A stretch of 64,000 bases of DNA from Myxococcus xanthus (GTDB lineage Bacteria; Myxococcota; Myxococcia; Myxococcales; Myxococcaceae): the NCBI RefSeq assembly GCF_900106535.1, contig NZ_FNOH01000005.1, forward strand, positions 248,001-312,000. Reading direction: 5' to 3'. Positions 52,098 through 63,036 of this stretch are shown piece by piece; position 1 is the first letter of the stretch; every line of letters begins with the position of its first letter. The notes beneath the pieces are model-generated. The model saw only the letters and a list, made by a program, of their open reading frames with translations. It had not been told where the DNA came from and made no database searches. Made by a program: the position numbers and the translations under genes.

Positions 52098-54160
52098 ACC
52101 CCCTCATGAAGGTATTGCTGAAGGCCCGAAACTCCTCGGACGTGGTGTTGGCGGTCGCCATGGCCGCGGTTCTGGGCGCGCTCATCATCCCCTTGCCCGC
52201 ATGGCTCTTGGACGCGGGGCTCGCCGTCAATCTGGCGGCGTCGGTGGCCCTGCTGGTGGCCGCGCTGCGTGCCCGGGACGCCTTGAAGGTGACGTCGTTC
52301 CCCACGCTGTTGCTGTTCACCACGCTGTTCCGGTTGGCGCTCAACGTATCCTCCACGCGGCTCGCGCTCGCGGAGGGGCACGCGGGAGACGTCATCCAGG
52401 CCTTCGGTGAGTTCGTCGTCCGGGGCGACTACGTTGTGGGTGCGGTGGTGTTCGCCATCCTCACGCTGGTGCAGTTGCTGGTCGTCACCAAGGGCGCGGA
52501 GCGGGTGGCGGAGGTGTCCGCGAGGTTCACGCTGGACGCGATGCCCGGCAAGCAGATGTCCATCGACGCGGATCTGCGCGCGGGCGCCATCGACCAGGCG
52601 CAAGCCCGGCGCCGGCGGCGTGACCTGGAGCGCGAGTCACAGATGTTCGGCGCCATGGACGGCGCGATGAAGTTCGTGAAGGGGGACGTGATTGCGGGCC
52701 TGGTCATCGTCGCCGTGAACCTGCTCGGAGGAACCGTCATTGGCGTGCTGCAGGGTGGCATGCCCCTGGCCGAGGCGGCGTCGACATTCGCGCTCATTGC
52801 CATTGGTGACGGGCTTGTGTCCCAGGTTCCCTCGCTGTGCATCGCCGTGGCCGCGGGCCTCGTCGTCACGCGCGTCGCCTCGGAGAAGGAAGAGGACACG
52901 CTGGGTGCGGAGATTGGGGCCCAGTTCTTCGGAGAGGCGCGGACGCTCTGGGTGGTGGCGGGCCTGTGCGTCGCGTTGGCCCTCATGCCGGGAATGCCGC
53001 ATGTGACGTTCCTTCTGCTGGCGGGAGGCCTGGGGGGGCTTGGCCATGTGCTGAGCCGCGCGGGTGTTCCGAAGGTCGAGGAGAAAGCAGGCGCGCCCGC
53101 GGACGGTGTGGCGCCTGGCGCGGCTGGAGCCCCACCGGAGAGTGCCGCGTCGCCCGTGGGTGTCTCCCCGCTCACGTTGGACATGGCGCCTGACCTGACG
53201 GTGCTGGCCGAAGCGGAGGGCGCTGCCTTCGTCCACAAGACGTTGAACGGCGTGCGGGACGAGCTGTTCTTCGAACTGGGGGTTCGGGTGCCCGGCATCC
53301 GGGTGCGCACGCAGGCCGCCTATCTGGGCCCCGGCGAGTACCGCGTCCTGGTGGACGAAGTCCCGGCGGGTGGAGGGCAGGTGCTGCCGGGGGCGCTCTA
53401 CGCGCTGGCGCCGCCGGACGAACTGGCGTTCCTCCAGGTGAGCGCGGAGGCCGCGACGGAGCCCTCGAGCGGGAAGGTCATCAGCCGCATTCCAGAGTCG
53501 GCTCGGGTCCTGCTGGAGACGGCGCAAGTGCCGCTGCGGCGCCCGGGAGAGCTGGTCTCGGACCATGTGCGCGCCATCCTGCGTGTCCGCGCTGCGGACC
53601 TGCTGGGGCTGCAGGACGTCCAGGGACTGCTGGAGGGACTGGAGGCGCAGGCGCCCGTGCTCGTGAAGGAGGCGCTGCAGAAGGTGCCGCTGCCGCTGCT
53701 CACGGATGTGCTTCGCAAGCTGCTCCAAGAGGGCGTCAGCATCCGGGACTTGCGAGCCATCCTGGAGGCGCTTGTGTCGCCGACGACGGAAGGGGATGCC
53801 GTCGCGCTCGCGGAGCGCTGTCGGCAGGCGCTGCGGCGGTACCTCAGCCACAAGTTCGCGCCCACCGGGCCGCTGTACGCGTACCTCGTGGACCCGGAGG
53901 TGGAAGAGGTGCTTCGCGGCATGGGCCCGCGAGGGCTGGCGCCCGACCCGGAGCGGGTGGCGGAAATCCTCGAAGGCGTGCGGCAGGTGGCCACCGAGGG
54001 ACGGGCGGTGCTGCTCACCGCTCCGGATGTCCGGCGGCCCCTGCGCAGACTGTGCGAGGGCGCGTTCCCGGATGTTGCGGTGCTCACCTATGGCGAGCTG
54101 GATGGGGCCCTCCAGATTCGCCCCATCGGCCGGCTGTCGCCGGTGGCGGTGGGGCGCTGA
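52094..54160 (+). CDS. sctV: Type III export apparatus protein SctV (FlhA homolog)
   Basis: 688 residues. Eight membrane helices up to about residue 320; conserved TSFPTLLLFTTLFRLALNVS, the FHIPEP-loop region (SARFTLDAMPGKQMSIDADL, RAGAIDQAQARRRRRDLERE, SQMFGAMDGAMKFVKGD). An Ala/Pro/Gly-rich linker (about 335-365) leads to the cytoplasmic nonamer-ring domain with DLLGLQDVQGLLEGL and VSIRDLRAILEAL. Full length for the family. Last gene of the locus, convergent with an HU-like gene 11 bases away. Confidence 0.97.
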   Translation: MNPLMKVLLKARNSSDVVLAVAMAAVLGALIIPLPAWLLDAGLAVNLAASVALLVAALRARDALKVTSFPTLLLFTTLFRLALNVSSTRLALAEGHAGDVIQAFGEFVVRGDYVVGAVVFAILTLVQLLVVTKGAERVAEVSARFTLDAMPGKQMSIDADLRAGAIDQAQARRRRRDLERESQMFGAMDGAMKFVKGDVIAGLVIVAVNLLGGTVIGVLQGGMPLAEAASTFALIAIGDGLVSQVPSLCIAVAAGLVVTRVASEKEEDTLGAEIGAQFFGEARTLWVVAGLCVALALMPGMPHVTFLLLAGGLGGLGHVLSRAGVPKVEEKAGAPADGVAPGAAGAPPESAASPVGVSPLTLDMAPDLTVLAEAEGAAFVHKTLNGVRDELFFELGVRVPGIRVRTQAAYLGPGEYRVLVDEVPAGGGQVLPGALYALAPPDELAFLQVSAEAATEPSSGKVISRIPESARVLLETAQVPLRRPGELVSDHVRAILRVRAADLLGLQDVQGLLEGLEAQAPVLVKEALQKVPLPLLTDVLRKLLQEGVSIRDLRAILEALVSPTTEGDAVALAERCRQALRRYLSHKFAPTGPLYAYLVDPEVEEVLRGMGPRGLAPDPERVAEILEGVRQVATEGRAVLLTAPDVRRPLRRLCEGAFPDVAVLTYGELDGALQIRPIGRLSPVAVGR

Positions 54161-54171
54161 CGGAGGTGGGC

Positions 54172-54525
54172 CTAGAGCCCCGTGCCCGTGTTGCCCGGCC
54201 CCTTGCTTTCGGGAAGCGGGGGCAGCTCCGTCTGGGCCTGCTGGGGCGCCGGACGGTTCACGCGGTCGCGCAGCTCCTTGCCCGTGCGGAAGAGCAGGCC
54301 GCGCTTGGGCTTCACCGGGATGACCTGTCCCGTCTTCGGGTTGCGGCCTTGGTAGCCCTGGTAGTTCTTCACGTGAAAGGCACCGAGCCCGCGAATCTCG
54401 ATGTTCTCGCCGCGGCAGAGGGCATCCTTCATCGACTCGAAAATCGTCTCGATGGTGGCCTCAGCCTGCTTCTGCGTCACGCCCCTCTTGGCCACGAGGA
54501 TGTTGATCAGATCGGACTTGAGCAT
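54172..54525 (-). CDS. HU/IHF family DNA-binding protein with Pro/Gln-rich tail
   Basis: 117 residues from ATG 54525. HU/IHF fold: MLKSDLINILVAKRGVTQKQ, FESMKDALCRGENIEIRGLG, FHVKNYQGYQGRNPKTGQVI, PVKPKRGLLFRTGKELRDRV. The GRNPKTG arm is intact, so DNA bending is expected. More IHF-like than HU-like in length of the arm (IEIRGLGAF). A 27-residue tail rich in Pro and Gln is an extra. Alone, with an A/T-richer upstream patch around 54590-54610. Confidence 0.93.
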   Translation of the reverse strand: MLKSDLINILVAKRGVTQKQAEATIETIFESMKDALCRGENIEIRGLGAFHVKNYQGYQGRNPKTGQVIPVKPKRGLLFRTGKELRDRVNRPAPQQAQTELPPLPESKGPGNTGTGL

Positions 54526-54650
54526 CGGACGCTCCCGCAAACCCGGTGACCCCTTGGAAACAGGGCGCTCTGGCCCGTGGTCGAATCCTGAAAACATAAC
54601 AGAACGCATCCTTCGTGCAAGCAGGGTGAGCTTCCAACCACCCAGAAACG

Positions 54651-56036
54651 CTACGGATTTCCCCCTGCGGCCACCCTGGGTGGTGGGGCGGGAGCAGGCT
54701 CGGCCAGCCCTGGGCGGAGCGGCACCACCAGGTCCAGCCATCGGGTGCGACGTAGCAGGTCGACACCGGCGCAGTCAGCTGCCTGGAAGATGGGCTCCAT
54801 CTGTTCGAATCCGGGCGCCCGGGGCCCGTTCCATCCCTCCGCGCCGCCGGTGAGCATCACGCCGTGCACGGCGAGCGTGGTATCCGCCAGCGTGAGGACA
54901 GCCGGGTCCTTCGCGGGACGCAGGCCCCCTTTGCGGAGGCGCTCCAGCAGCTCGGCGGTCACCATGCGGTCGACGACCTCGTGGACCAGCGACTCGGGGA
55001 CGCGCAGCCGCGTCGCCAGCTCGCGCGGCGAGGGAGGCGGCAGTCCGTCCACCCAGGCCAGGGTGGCCTCCTGGGCGACACGGGCGGCGACCAGTTCGTG
55101 CGCGCGCGGGTGGCTTCCAAAAGCGAAGAGGGAGTGCCGGAAGGCGGTGTGTTCCACGGCATAGGAGAGCCGGGCGCCAAAGAGTACCAACAGCCAGCTC
55201 ACGTAGACCCACGCCAGGAACAACGGGAGCGCGCCAAGCGAGCCGTAGAGGGGGTTGTACTGGAAGCTGCGCTCCGCGAATGCGGCGTACACCTGCTTGG
55301 CGAACGTCCACCCCAAGCCGGCCACCAGTCCTCCGGCGAGCGCGGACCGGACGCGGACATGCGCGTAGGGCGTCCAGTAGTAGAGCAGGGTGAGGCTGGC
55401 CACGGTGACGAGCGTGGTGCCCAGCAGGATGAAGGCGCCGGCGTAGGGCGCGTGGCTCTGCAGGAAGACGCGGACCTTGCCCGTCCCGGAGAAGGACAGC
55501 GCGAGGAAGAAGGGGCCCACGAGCAGGAGGCCCGAGTAGATGAGCAGCCGGATGCGCCACGGCCGTTGCCGCCGGATGCCCCACAGCTCGTTGACGGCGC
55601 CGTCGAGCTGCCGCAGCAGCGAGCCGGCGGACAGGAGCACCGCCAGGAAGCCCACGCTGCCAATGGCGACGGTGTGCGTGGGGTTCAGGAACCGGTCGAG
55701 GAACTGGGAGGACTTGCCGCGCACCCCGGGGTTGAGCACTTCGCTGACGACGAAGCGCAGCTTCTCCTTGAACTCGTCCTGGTGGAAGGCGGTCAGCAGC
55801 ACGAGCGCCACCGTCAGGAGGGGCACCAGGGAGAACATGCTGACGTAGGTCAGCGCGGCGGCCCGAAGCCGGAGATTCTCCCCGCGAAAGCCCTGGGCCA
55901 CAGTCTTCGCGGCCAGGAAGGTGTCCGTCGCGAACAGCCCCACGGGTGTGTGCTGTAGGGGCGCCCAGAGCCGGGTGGCCCGCTCGCGGAAGTAACGGAG
56001 CCACGGGAGGGGCGTCAGCTTCACCGATTCCCTCAA
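54651..56036 (-). CDS. YihY/UPF0761 family inner-membrane protein
   Basis: 461 residues. The membrane domain (about 30-300, six helices) has the family pattern ENLRLRAAALTYVSMFSLVP, GSLLRQLDGAVNELWGIRRQ and NPLYGSLGALPLFLAWVYVS. Once called RNase BN in error; actual role unknown, possibly lipid or envelope transport. A C-terminal 150-residue winged-helix-like extension (PSPRELATRLRVPESLVHEV) is common in proteobacterial members and may be regulatory. Confidence 0.9.
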   Translation of the reverse strand: MRESVKLTPLPWLRYFRERATRLWAPLQHTPVGLFATDTFLAAKTVAQGFRGENLRLRAAALTYVSMFSLVPLLTVALVLLTAFHQDEFKEKLRFVVSEVLNPGVRGKSSQFLDRFLNPTHTVAIGSVGFLAVLLSAGSLLRQLDGAVNELWGIRRQRPWRIRLLIYSGLLLVGPFFLALSFSGTGKVRVFLQSHAPYAGAFILLGTTLVTVASLTLLYYWTPYAHVRVRSALAGGLVAGLGWTFAKQVYAAFAERSFQYNPLYGSLGALPLFLAWVYVSWLLVLFGARLSYAVEHTAFRHSLFAFGSHPRAHELVAARVAQEATLAWVDGLPPPSPRELATRLRVPESLVHEVVDRMVTAELLERLRKGGLRPAKDPAVLTLADTTLAVHGVMLTGGAEGWNGPRAPGFEQMEPIFQAADCAGVDLLRRTRWLDLVVPLRPGLAEPAPAPPPRVAAGGNP

Positions 56037-56379
56037 GAGGCCCGGCCGCGCCAGTCGCGGGCCTGACGGAGGCGGAGGGAACGCTGCCCCACACGGGGCG
56101 ATACGTGCTCGGAGCGTGAGGACATCATCCGTGTGACATGGCCGGCCGCGCGAGGCGGGAACCGCCTTGGGGCATGGAGGCTCACGCTAGCCAATCCGCG
56201 GCCGCCAGTGCCAGCCCACCTCGGTTTGAGGTGGCTTGCCGGCGTACACAGGCCGACACGGTGCGGGGCTTCGTGTGCACTGGCCAGCGACTTCCGCCTC
56301 GCCAGCGCCGCCGGCTCCCAGCCCCGGCCTTGAAACCACCGGCAGGGCAGGGCGCCGACGACTGACCGGCGGAAAGAAC
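56037..56379. other. Intergenic region, nothing recognised
   Basis: 343 bases between the YihY-type gene start and the RNase E/G stop. No plausible gene, RNA or clear terminator was seen; it should contain the YihY promoter and the RNase E/G transcript end. Confidence 0.4.
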
Positions 56380-59190
56380 TCAGGTCGTGCCGCCCGAAGG
56401 CTCCGACCCACCACCCGAGGCTGGAGGCGGAGGCGGCGTCGAGCCACCCGCGTTCTCGCCTCCACCAGACGTGTTCTGCGAACCGCCGCGCTCTCCACGC
56501 TCGCCGCGGTCGCCACGCCGGTCGCCACGCTCGCCGCGCTCGGAGCGTTCACCACGCTCGCTCCGTTCGCCGCCGCGCTCGGAGCGTTCGCCCCGTTCGC
56601 CGCCGCGCTCTCCACGCTCCCCACCGCGCTCGGAACGGTCGCCCCGCTCGCCACCCCGGTCACCCCGAGGGCGGTCTCCGCCACTCCGGCCCTCGCGGCG
56701 GCCCTCGCGACGGTCTCCGCCCCGCTCACCGCGCTCGGAGCGTTCGTTGCCCCGCTCACCACCCCGGTCCCTGCCTCCACCACCGCCGCCACCACCGCCG
56801 CGCCGGCCCTGCTCCTGGCGGCCGTAGCCTCCGCCATTGCTGTCGGGCTTGCGCTGCTGCATGGCCAGCTCGCCATCACCCGAGCCAGGCGACGAGGCCA
56901 CCTTGTGCTCCGGTCCCGAGGCCGAGCGTCCGTAGATGTCGTACTGCTCGCGGTGGTAGTTCTGCTGCGCCTTGACCTGGATGGACTTGTTGTACCGGTC
57001 CATCAGGTGCCGCAGCTCGTTGCGCTCCTCGCCCTGGAGCAGGCGCGCCACTTCCGCGTTGCAGTTGATGACCAGCGTGGAGTCCTTGTAGCCCGGCGCT
57101 TCGCGGCGAATCTCCCGGAAGATTTCGTAGGCCACGGTGGTGGCCGTCTTCACGAAGCCGTTGCCGTCGCAGTACGGGCAGTCCTCGTGGAGCATGCGGC
57201 CAATGGACTCGCGCACGCGCTTGCGCGTCATCTCCACGAGGCCCAGCTCGGAGATGCGCAGCACGTTCGTCTTGGCCTTGTCGCGGCCCAGCGCTTCCTG
57301 CAGCGCCTTGAAGACCTTGTCGCGGTTCTGCGCCTTCTCCATGTCGATGAAGTCGCAGATGATGATGCCGCCGATGTTGCGCAGCCGGAGCTGGTAGACA
57401 ATCTCCTTGGCCGCCTCGACGTTGATCTTGGTGATGGTCTCCTCGAGGCTCTTCTTGCCGACGTAGCGGCCCGAGTTGACGTCGATGGCGGTGAGCGCCT
57501 CGGCCTGGTCGATGATGAGGTAGCCGCCGCTCTTCAGCCACACCTTGCGCTGGGTGGCGCGCTGGAGCTCCTGCTCGATGCCGTACGCGTCGAAGACGGT
57601 GTCGTCGCCCTCGTGCAGGGCCACCCTGTCTCGCAGCGCCGGGTCCTGCGCGGTGACGAAGCCGAGGATGCGCTCGTACTCCTCGCGGTCATCGACGACG
57701 AGCTTCTCCACGTCGTGCGCGAAGAGGTCGCGCGTGGCGCGCAGGATGAGGTCCAGGTCGGGGTGCAGCAGACCAGGGCCGCCGCGCTTCTCGTTCTTGC
57801 GCACCACCTGGTTCCACACCTCGATGAGGAACCGGATGTCGCTCTCGAGCTTCTCCTGCGGCACGTTCTCCGCGACGGTGCGGACGATGAAGCCCGTCCC
57901 GGGCGGGCGCAGGCGGTCCACGATATCACGCAGACGCCGGCGCTCCTTCTCGTTGGAGATGCGGCGGCTGATGCCCACGTGGTCCACCGTGGGCATGAAC
58001 ACCAGGTGCCGGCCGGGGATGGAGATGTGCGAGGTGAGCCGCGCGCCCTTGGTGCCGATGGGGTCCTTGGAAATCTGGACGACGACTTCCTGGCCCACCT
58101 TCAGCAGGTCCTCAATCTTGTCGGTGCGGCGCGGCTTGGCCTTCTCCTTGTCTTCGTGCTTGTCGCCCCGGCGCTTCTCCTCCTGTGGCCGGCGGCCCTT
58201 GTCCTTCTCGCCGCGCTCCTTCTCCCTGTTCCGGGGCTCACGCGCCTCACGGGCCTCGCGCGGCGTGCGGCGCTCGCCGGAGACCTCGGACGGCTTCGCA
58301 GCCTGCGCGCCCTCCTCAGCGGGCGAGGGGATGATGTCTCCCAGCGCGGCGGCCGAGGGGGGAGGGGGCTCGACGGGAAGACCGGTGGCCTCGCCCTCGG
58401 CCGCTTCCATGGCCGATTCAGCGGGCACCGCCACCCCGGCCGCGTCGGGCTCGGACGCCGCGGCAACGGCCAGCGCCGCCTCGGGCGACTCGACGTTCGC
58501 GTCGGGCTCCACGGCGGCCTCGGCCATCTGAGGCTCGGAGGAGGGCGCGGCCTCGGCCTCTCCACCTGCCGGAGCAGGCGCGGCCTCCACGGGCGCCGCC
58601 GTGGACGGCTCGACCGCGACAATCTGCTCGGGCGTGACGGGCTGAACGGCCACCTCGGCGGCCACCACCAGCTCCGACCCGGCGGCCGGCGCTTCCTCCG
58701 CGGGCGCCACCGGCGTCTCCGCGCCCGGCGGCGTCACCGTCGGGGCGTTGGCGGCCAGCTCCAGGGCGGTATCGCGCGGCAGGGACTCGGTGGGCGCCGC
58801 GACAGGCTCGAAATGGGCGTCCTCCGGCTCCGGCTCCAGGTGACGGGGGGGCGCGTGCCGGGCGGCGGCCTCCGCGGCCTCGGCCTCGGACTCGTCCGGG
58901 ACGTCCGGCGCATCCTCGTGCTCACCTTCGGTCAGCTCGAACTGCGCGCGCGCGAAGTCAGGGTCGTAGACGACGTCACTGACATAGAGGAACGCGGCCT
59001 TCTCCAGGCCAATGTCCACGAAGGCGGCCTGCATGCCCGGGAGCACCCGGACGACGCGGCCCTTGTAGATGTTCCCGACGACGCCCTTGTCCTTCTTACG
59101 CTCGAGGTAGAACTCCGCGATGTGTCCGCCCTCGACGAGCGCGACGCGCGTCTCTCGGCCCGCGGCGTTGATGACCAGGATGCTGCTCAT
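56380..59190 (-). CDS. rne: Ribonuclease E/G with split S1 domain and Arg/Gly/Glu-rich tail
   Basis: 936 residues. The S1 domain starts normally (GVVGNIYKGRVVRVLPGMQA, AFVDIGLEKAAFLYVSDV) but is interrupted after about residue 80 by a 260-residue Ala/Glu/Pro-rich insertion, resuming at KIEDLLKVGQEVVVQISKDP. The catalytic DNase I-like domain is intact: LTAIDVNSGRYVGKKS and GGIIICDFIDME carry the two Mg-binding Asp residues; the Zn-link appears as CPYCDGNG. The tail (about 770-936) is built of R-G-E/S-E-R-G repeats, probably for RNA or degradosome binding. It processes rRNA and degrades mRNA. A 551-base gap without genes precedes it. Confidence 0.95.
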   Translation of the reverse strand: MSSILVINAAGRETRVALVEGGHIAEFYLERKKDKGVVGNIYKGRVVRVLPGMQAAFVDIGLEKAAFLYVSDVVYDPDFARAQFELTEGEHEDAPDVPDESEAEAAEAAARHAPPRHLEPEPEDAHFEPVAAPTESLPRDTALELAANAPTVTPPGAETPVAPAEEAPAAGSELVVAAEVAVQPVTPEQIVAVEPSTAAPVEAAPAPAGGEAEAAPSSEPQMAEAAVEPDANVESPEAALAVAAASEPDAAGVAVPAESAMEAAEGEATGLPVEPPPPSAAALGDIIPSPAEEGAQAAKPSEVSGERRTPREAREAREPRNREKERGEKDKGRRPQEEKRRGDKHEDKEKAKPRRTDKIEDLLKVGQEVVVQISKDPIGTKGARLTSHISIPGRHLVFMPTVDHVGISRRISNEKERRRLRDIVDRLRPPGTGFIVRTVAENVPQEKLESDIRFLIEVWNQVVRKNEKRGGPGLLHPDLDLILRATRDLFAHDVEKLVVDDREEYERILGFVTAQDPALRDRVALHEGDDTVFDAYGIEQELQRATQRKVWLKSGGYLIIDQAEALTAIDVNSGRYVGKKSLEETITKINVEAAKEIVYQLRLRNIGGIIICDFIDMEKAQNRDKVFKALQEALGRDKAKTNVLRISELGLVEMTRKRVRESIGRMLHEDCPYCDGNGFVKTATTVAYEIFREIRREAPGYKDSTLVINCNAEVARLLQGEERNELRHLMDRYNKSIQVKAQQNYHREQYDIYGRSASGPEHKVASSPGSGDGELAMQQRKPDSNGGGYGRQEQGRRGGGGGGGGGRDRGGERGNERSERGERGGDRREGRREGRSGGDRPRGDRGGERGDRSERGGERGERGGERGERSERGGERSERGERSERGERGDRRGDRGERGERGGSQNTSGGGENAGGSTPPPPPASGGGSEPSGGTT
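56450..56800 (-). repeat. Arg/Gly/Glu/Ser-rich coding repeat in RNase E/G tail
   Basis: Imperfect units coding GERGERS/GGERGD over about 110 codons, best seen at 56500-56780. Low-complexity, RGG-like. Confidence 0.8.
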
Positions 59191-59741
59191 GGATGAATCC
59201 TGCTGGCGCGCGCGGTAGGGCGGACCTCACCGGACGGGCGGCGGCGAGACGCCGCGCCTCCGAGCGCGCTGCGAAGGGAGAGGCGGCCTCCGGCGGGCCT
59301 ACAGCGAGCGACACCGGCCCGGGCATGCCGGGTGCGGCTGGGGGCTCGTTGTCGAGGACCGAGGGGACCACCGCCTGCTCCTCCGAGTTCATTGGCGCCC
59401 CGCATTGCGACCGGCACCGTGCCGGGCGAGGCCTTGTCTTCACAACGCGTTCGAGCTTCCCCACGACGCGCGTGCCGCCCGCTCTTCTATCCACACCCGG
59501 TCGATGCCCATCGTGGGCCACCTTGGGGGGGCGACTGGAGCCTCGGTGCAGCTGACGCGCCCGGAGGAGCCGGGAACGCAACCCGTCAAAATCCCTACCA
59601 GACGTCGACCCCCGACAACGCGGGGCGTCACACAACCGTCCAGAAACACGGGGAGTTTTTCACGGCCCCCCAGGTGTGTAAAGCCGAGAAACGGCTTCCA
59701 TCCACTGTCAGGCAGATGCCGGGCGGCTACCCGGCAGGGCA
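59191..59741 (-). other. Long untranslated region upstream of RNase E/G
   Basis: 551 bases between the DUF3052 stop and the RNase E/G start, both on the minus strand. No convincing gene. On the minus strand a weak hairpin AGCCG-TTTCT-CGGCT followed by TTAC near 59690 may end the ligA operon. The rest may be the promoter and long leader of rne; E. coli rne has a long leader used for feedback control, but no shared element is visible. Confidence 0.45.
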
Positions 59742-60185
59742 TCAGGCCTGGGCGGTGGCTCGCTTGCGCTCCCCTGGCTTGTCCGGTCGCCCTCGGGGCC
59801 GCCTCACCAGCCGGAGGCCTGTCCAGGTGGCGTCGATGATGCAGATTTTGTTGTCCACCAGACCGATGTCCAGGGCCGCGTGGCGGACGAAGTCCTCGGA
59901 GAGGTCCCGGCGGGCACCCTCGCCCCCCGGCCAGCACACCCAGATGCCGCCAGTGAGGGCCATGGCGCGGGCCAGGGCCGGCAGCCGCTGCACCAACTCC
60001 TGGGGGTCCTCGGTGAAGAAGAGGATGACATCCAGGCCCGTCACCGCGGTGATGAGGAACTCCACCCCATCCGGCAGCGGGTTGAGCTTCTGCACGAAGC
60101 CCCGCGGCGGGTTGATGACGGAGACCTTGGACCCGGCCCGGATACCCAGCATGGCCGGGAGAGAGGCCAGCGCGTAGGGCGTCAT
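59742..60185 (-). CDS. DUF3052 family protein
   Basis: 147 residues from ATG 60185, which overlaps the acylphosphatase stop (ATGA). Rossmann-like pattern with [60 protein letters not shown] and [20 protein letters not shown], as in the DUF3052 family. Function unknown. Third gene of the ligA-acyP operon. Confidence 0.85.
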
Positions 60186-60481
60186 GACGTGCGCTCCACG
60201 TTGAATTGACTGAACTCGCCGGTGGCCTTGCTGTCCGTGCGCTGAACGCCCGAAACCCGGGCCTGCGCCGGACCGCGATGACACCAGTGGATGAATTCCT
60301 CGAGCACGGCGGGCTCCCCTTCCACGACGGCCTCCACGGCCCCGTCCGGCCGGTTGCGCACCCAGCCTGTCAGGCCCAGGCGTGTGGCTTCAACGCGGGC
60401 GCTCTCCCTGAAGAAGACGCCCTGCACCTTGCCTTCGATGCGCAGCGAGGCTCGCCGCGTGCCACTCATGGACTGCCCCAT
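60182..60481 (-). CDS. acyP: Acylphosphatase
   Basis: 99 residues. Signature [20 protein letters not shown], with the catalytic Arg in GVFFR, and [20 protein letters not shown] with the Asn in WVRNRPDG. Hydrolyses acyl phosphates such as acetyl phosphate and carbamoyl phosphate. Lies 3 bases after ligA and overlaps the next gene. Confidence 0.96.
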
Positions 60482-60484
60482 CCT

Positions 60485-63036
<2,552 letters not shown>

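Noticed and set aside
54651..56036. Ribonuclease BN
   Set aside because: Old annotation for this family; the protein is a polytopic membrane protein without nuclease motifs.
56236..59196. Plus-strand open frame of 986 codons antisense to RNase E/G
   Set aside because: RNase E/G on the other strand is unmistakable; the antisense translation is low-complexity with no motif.
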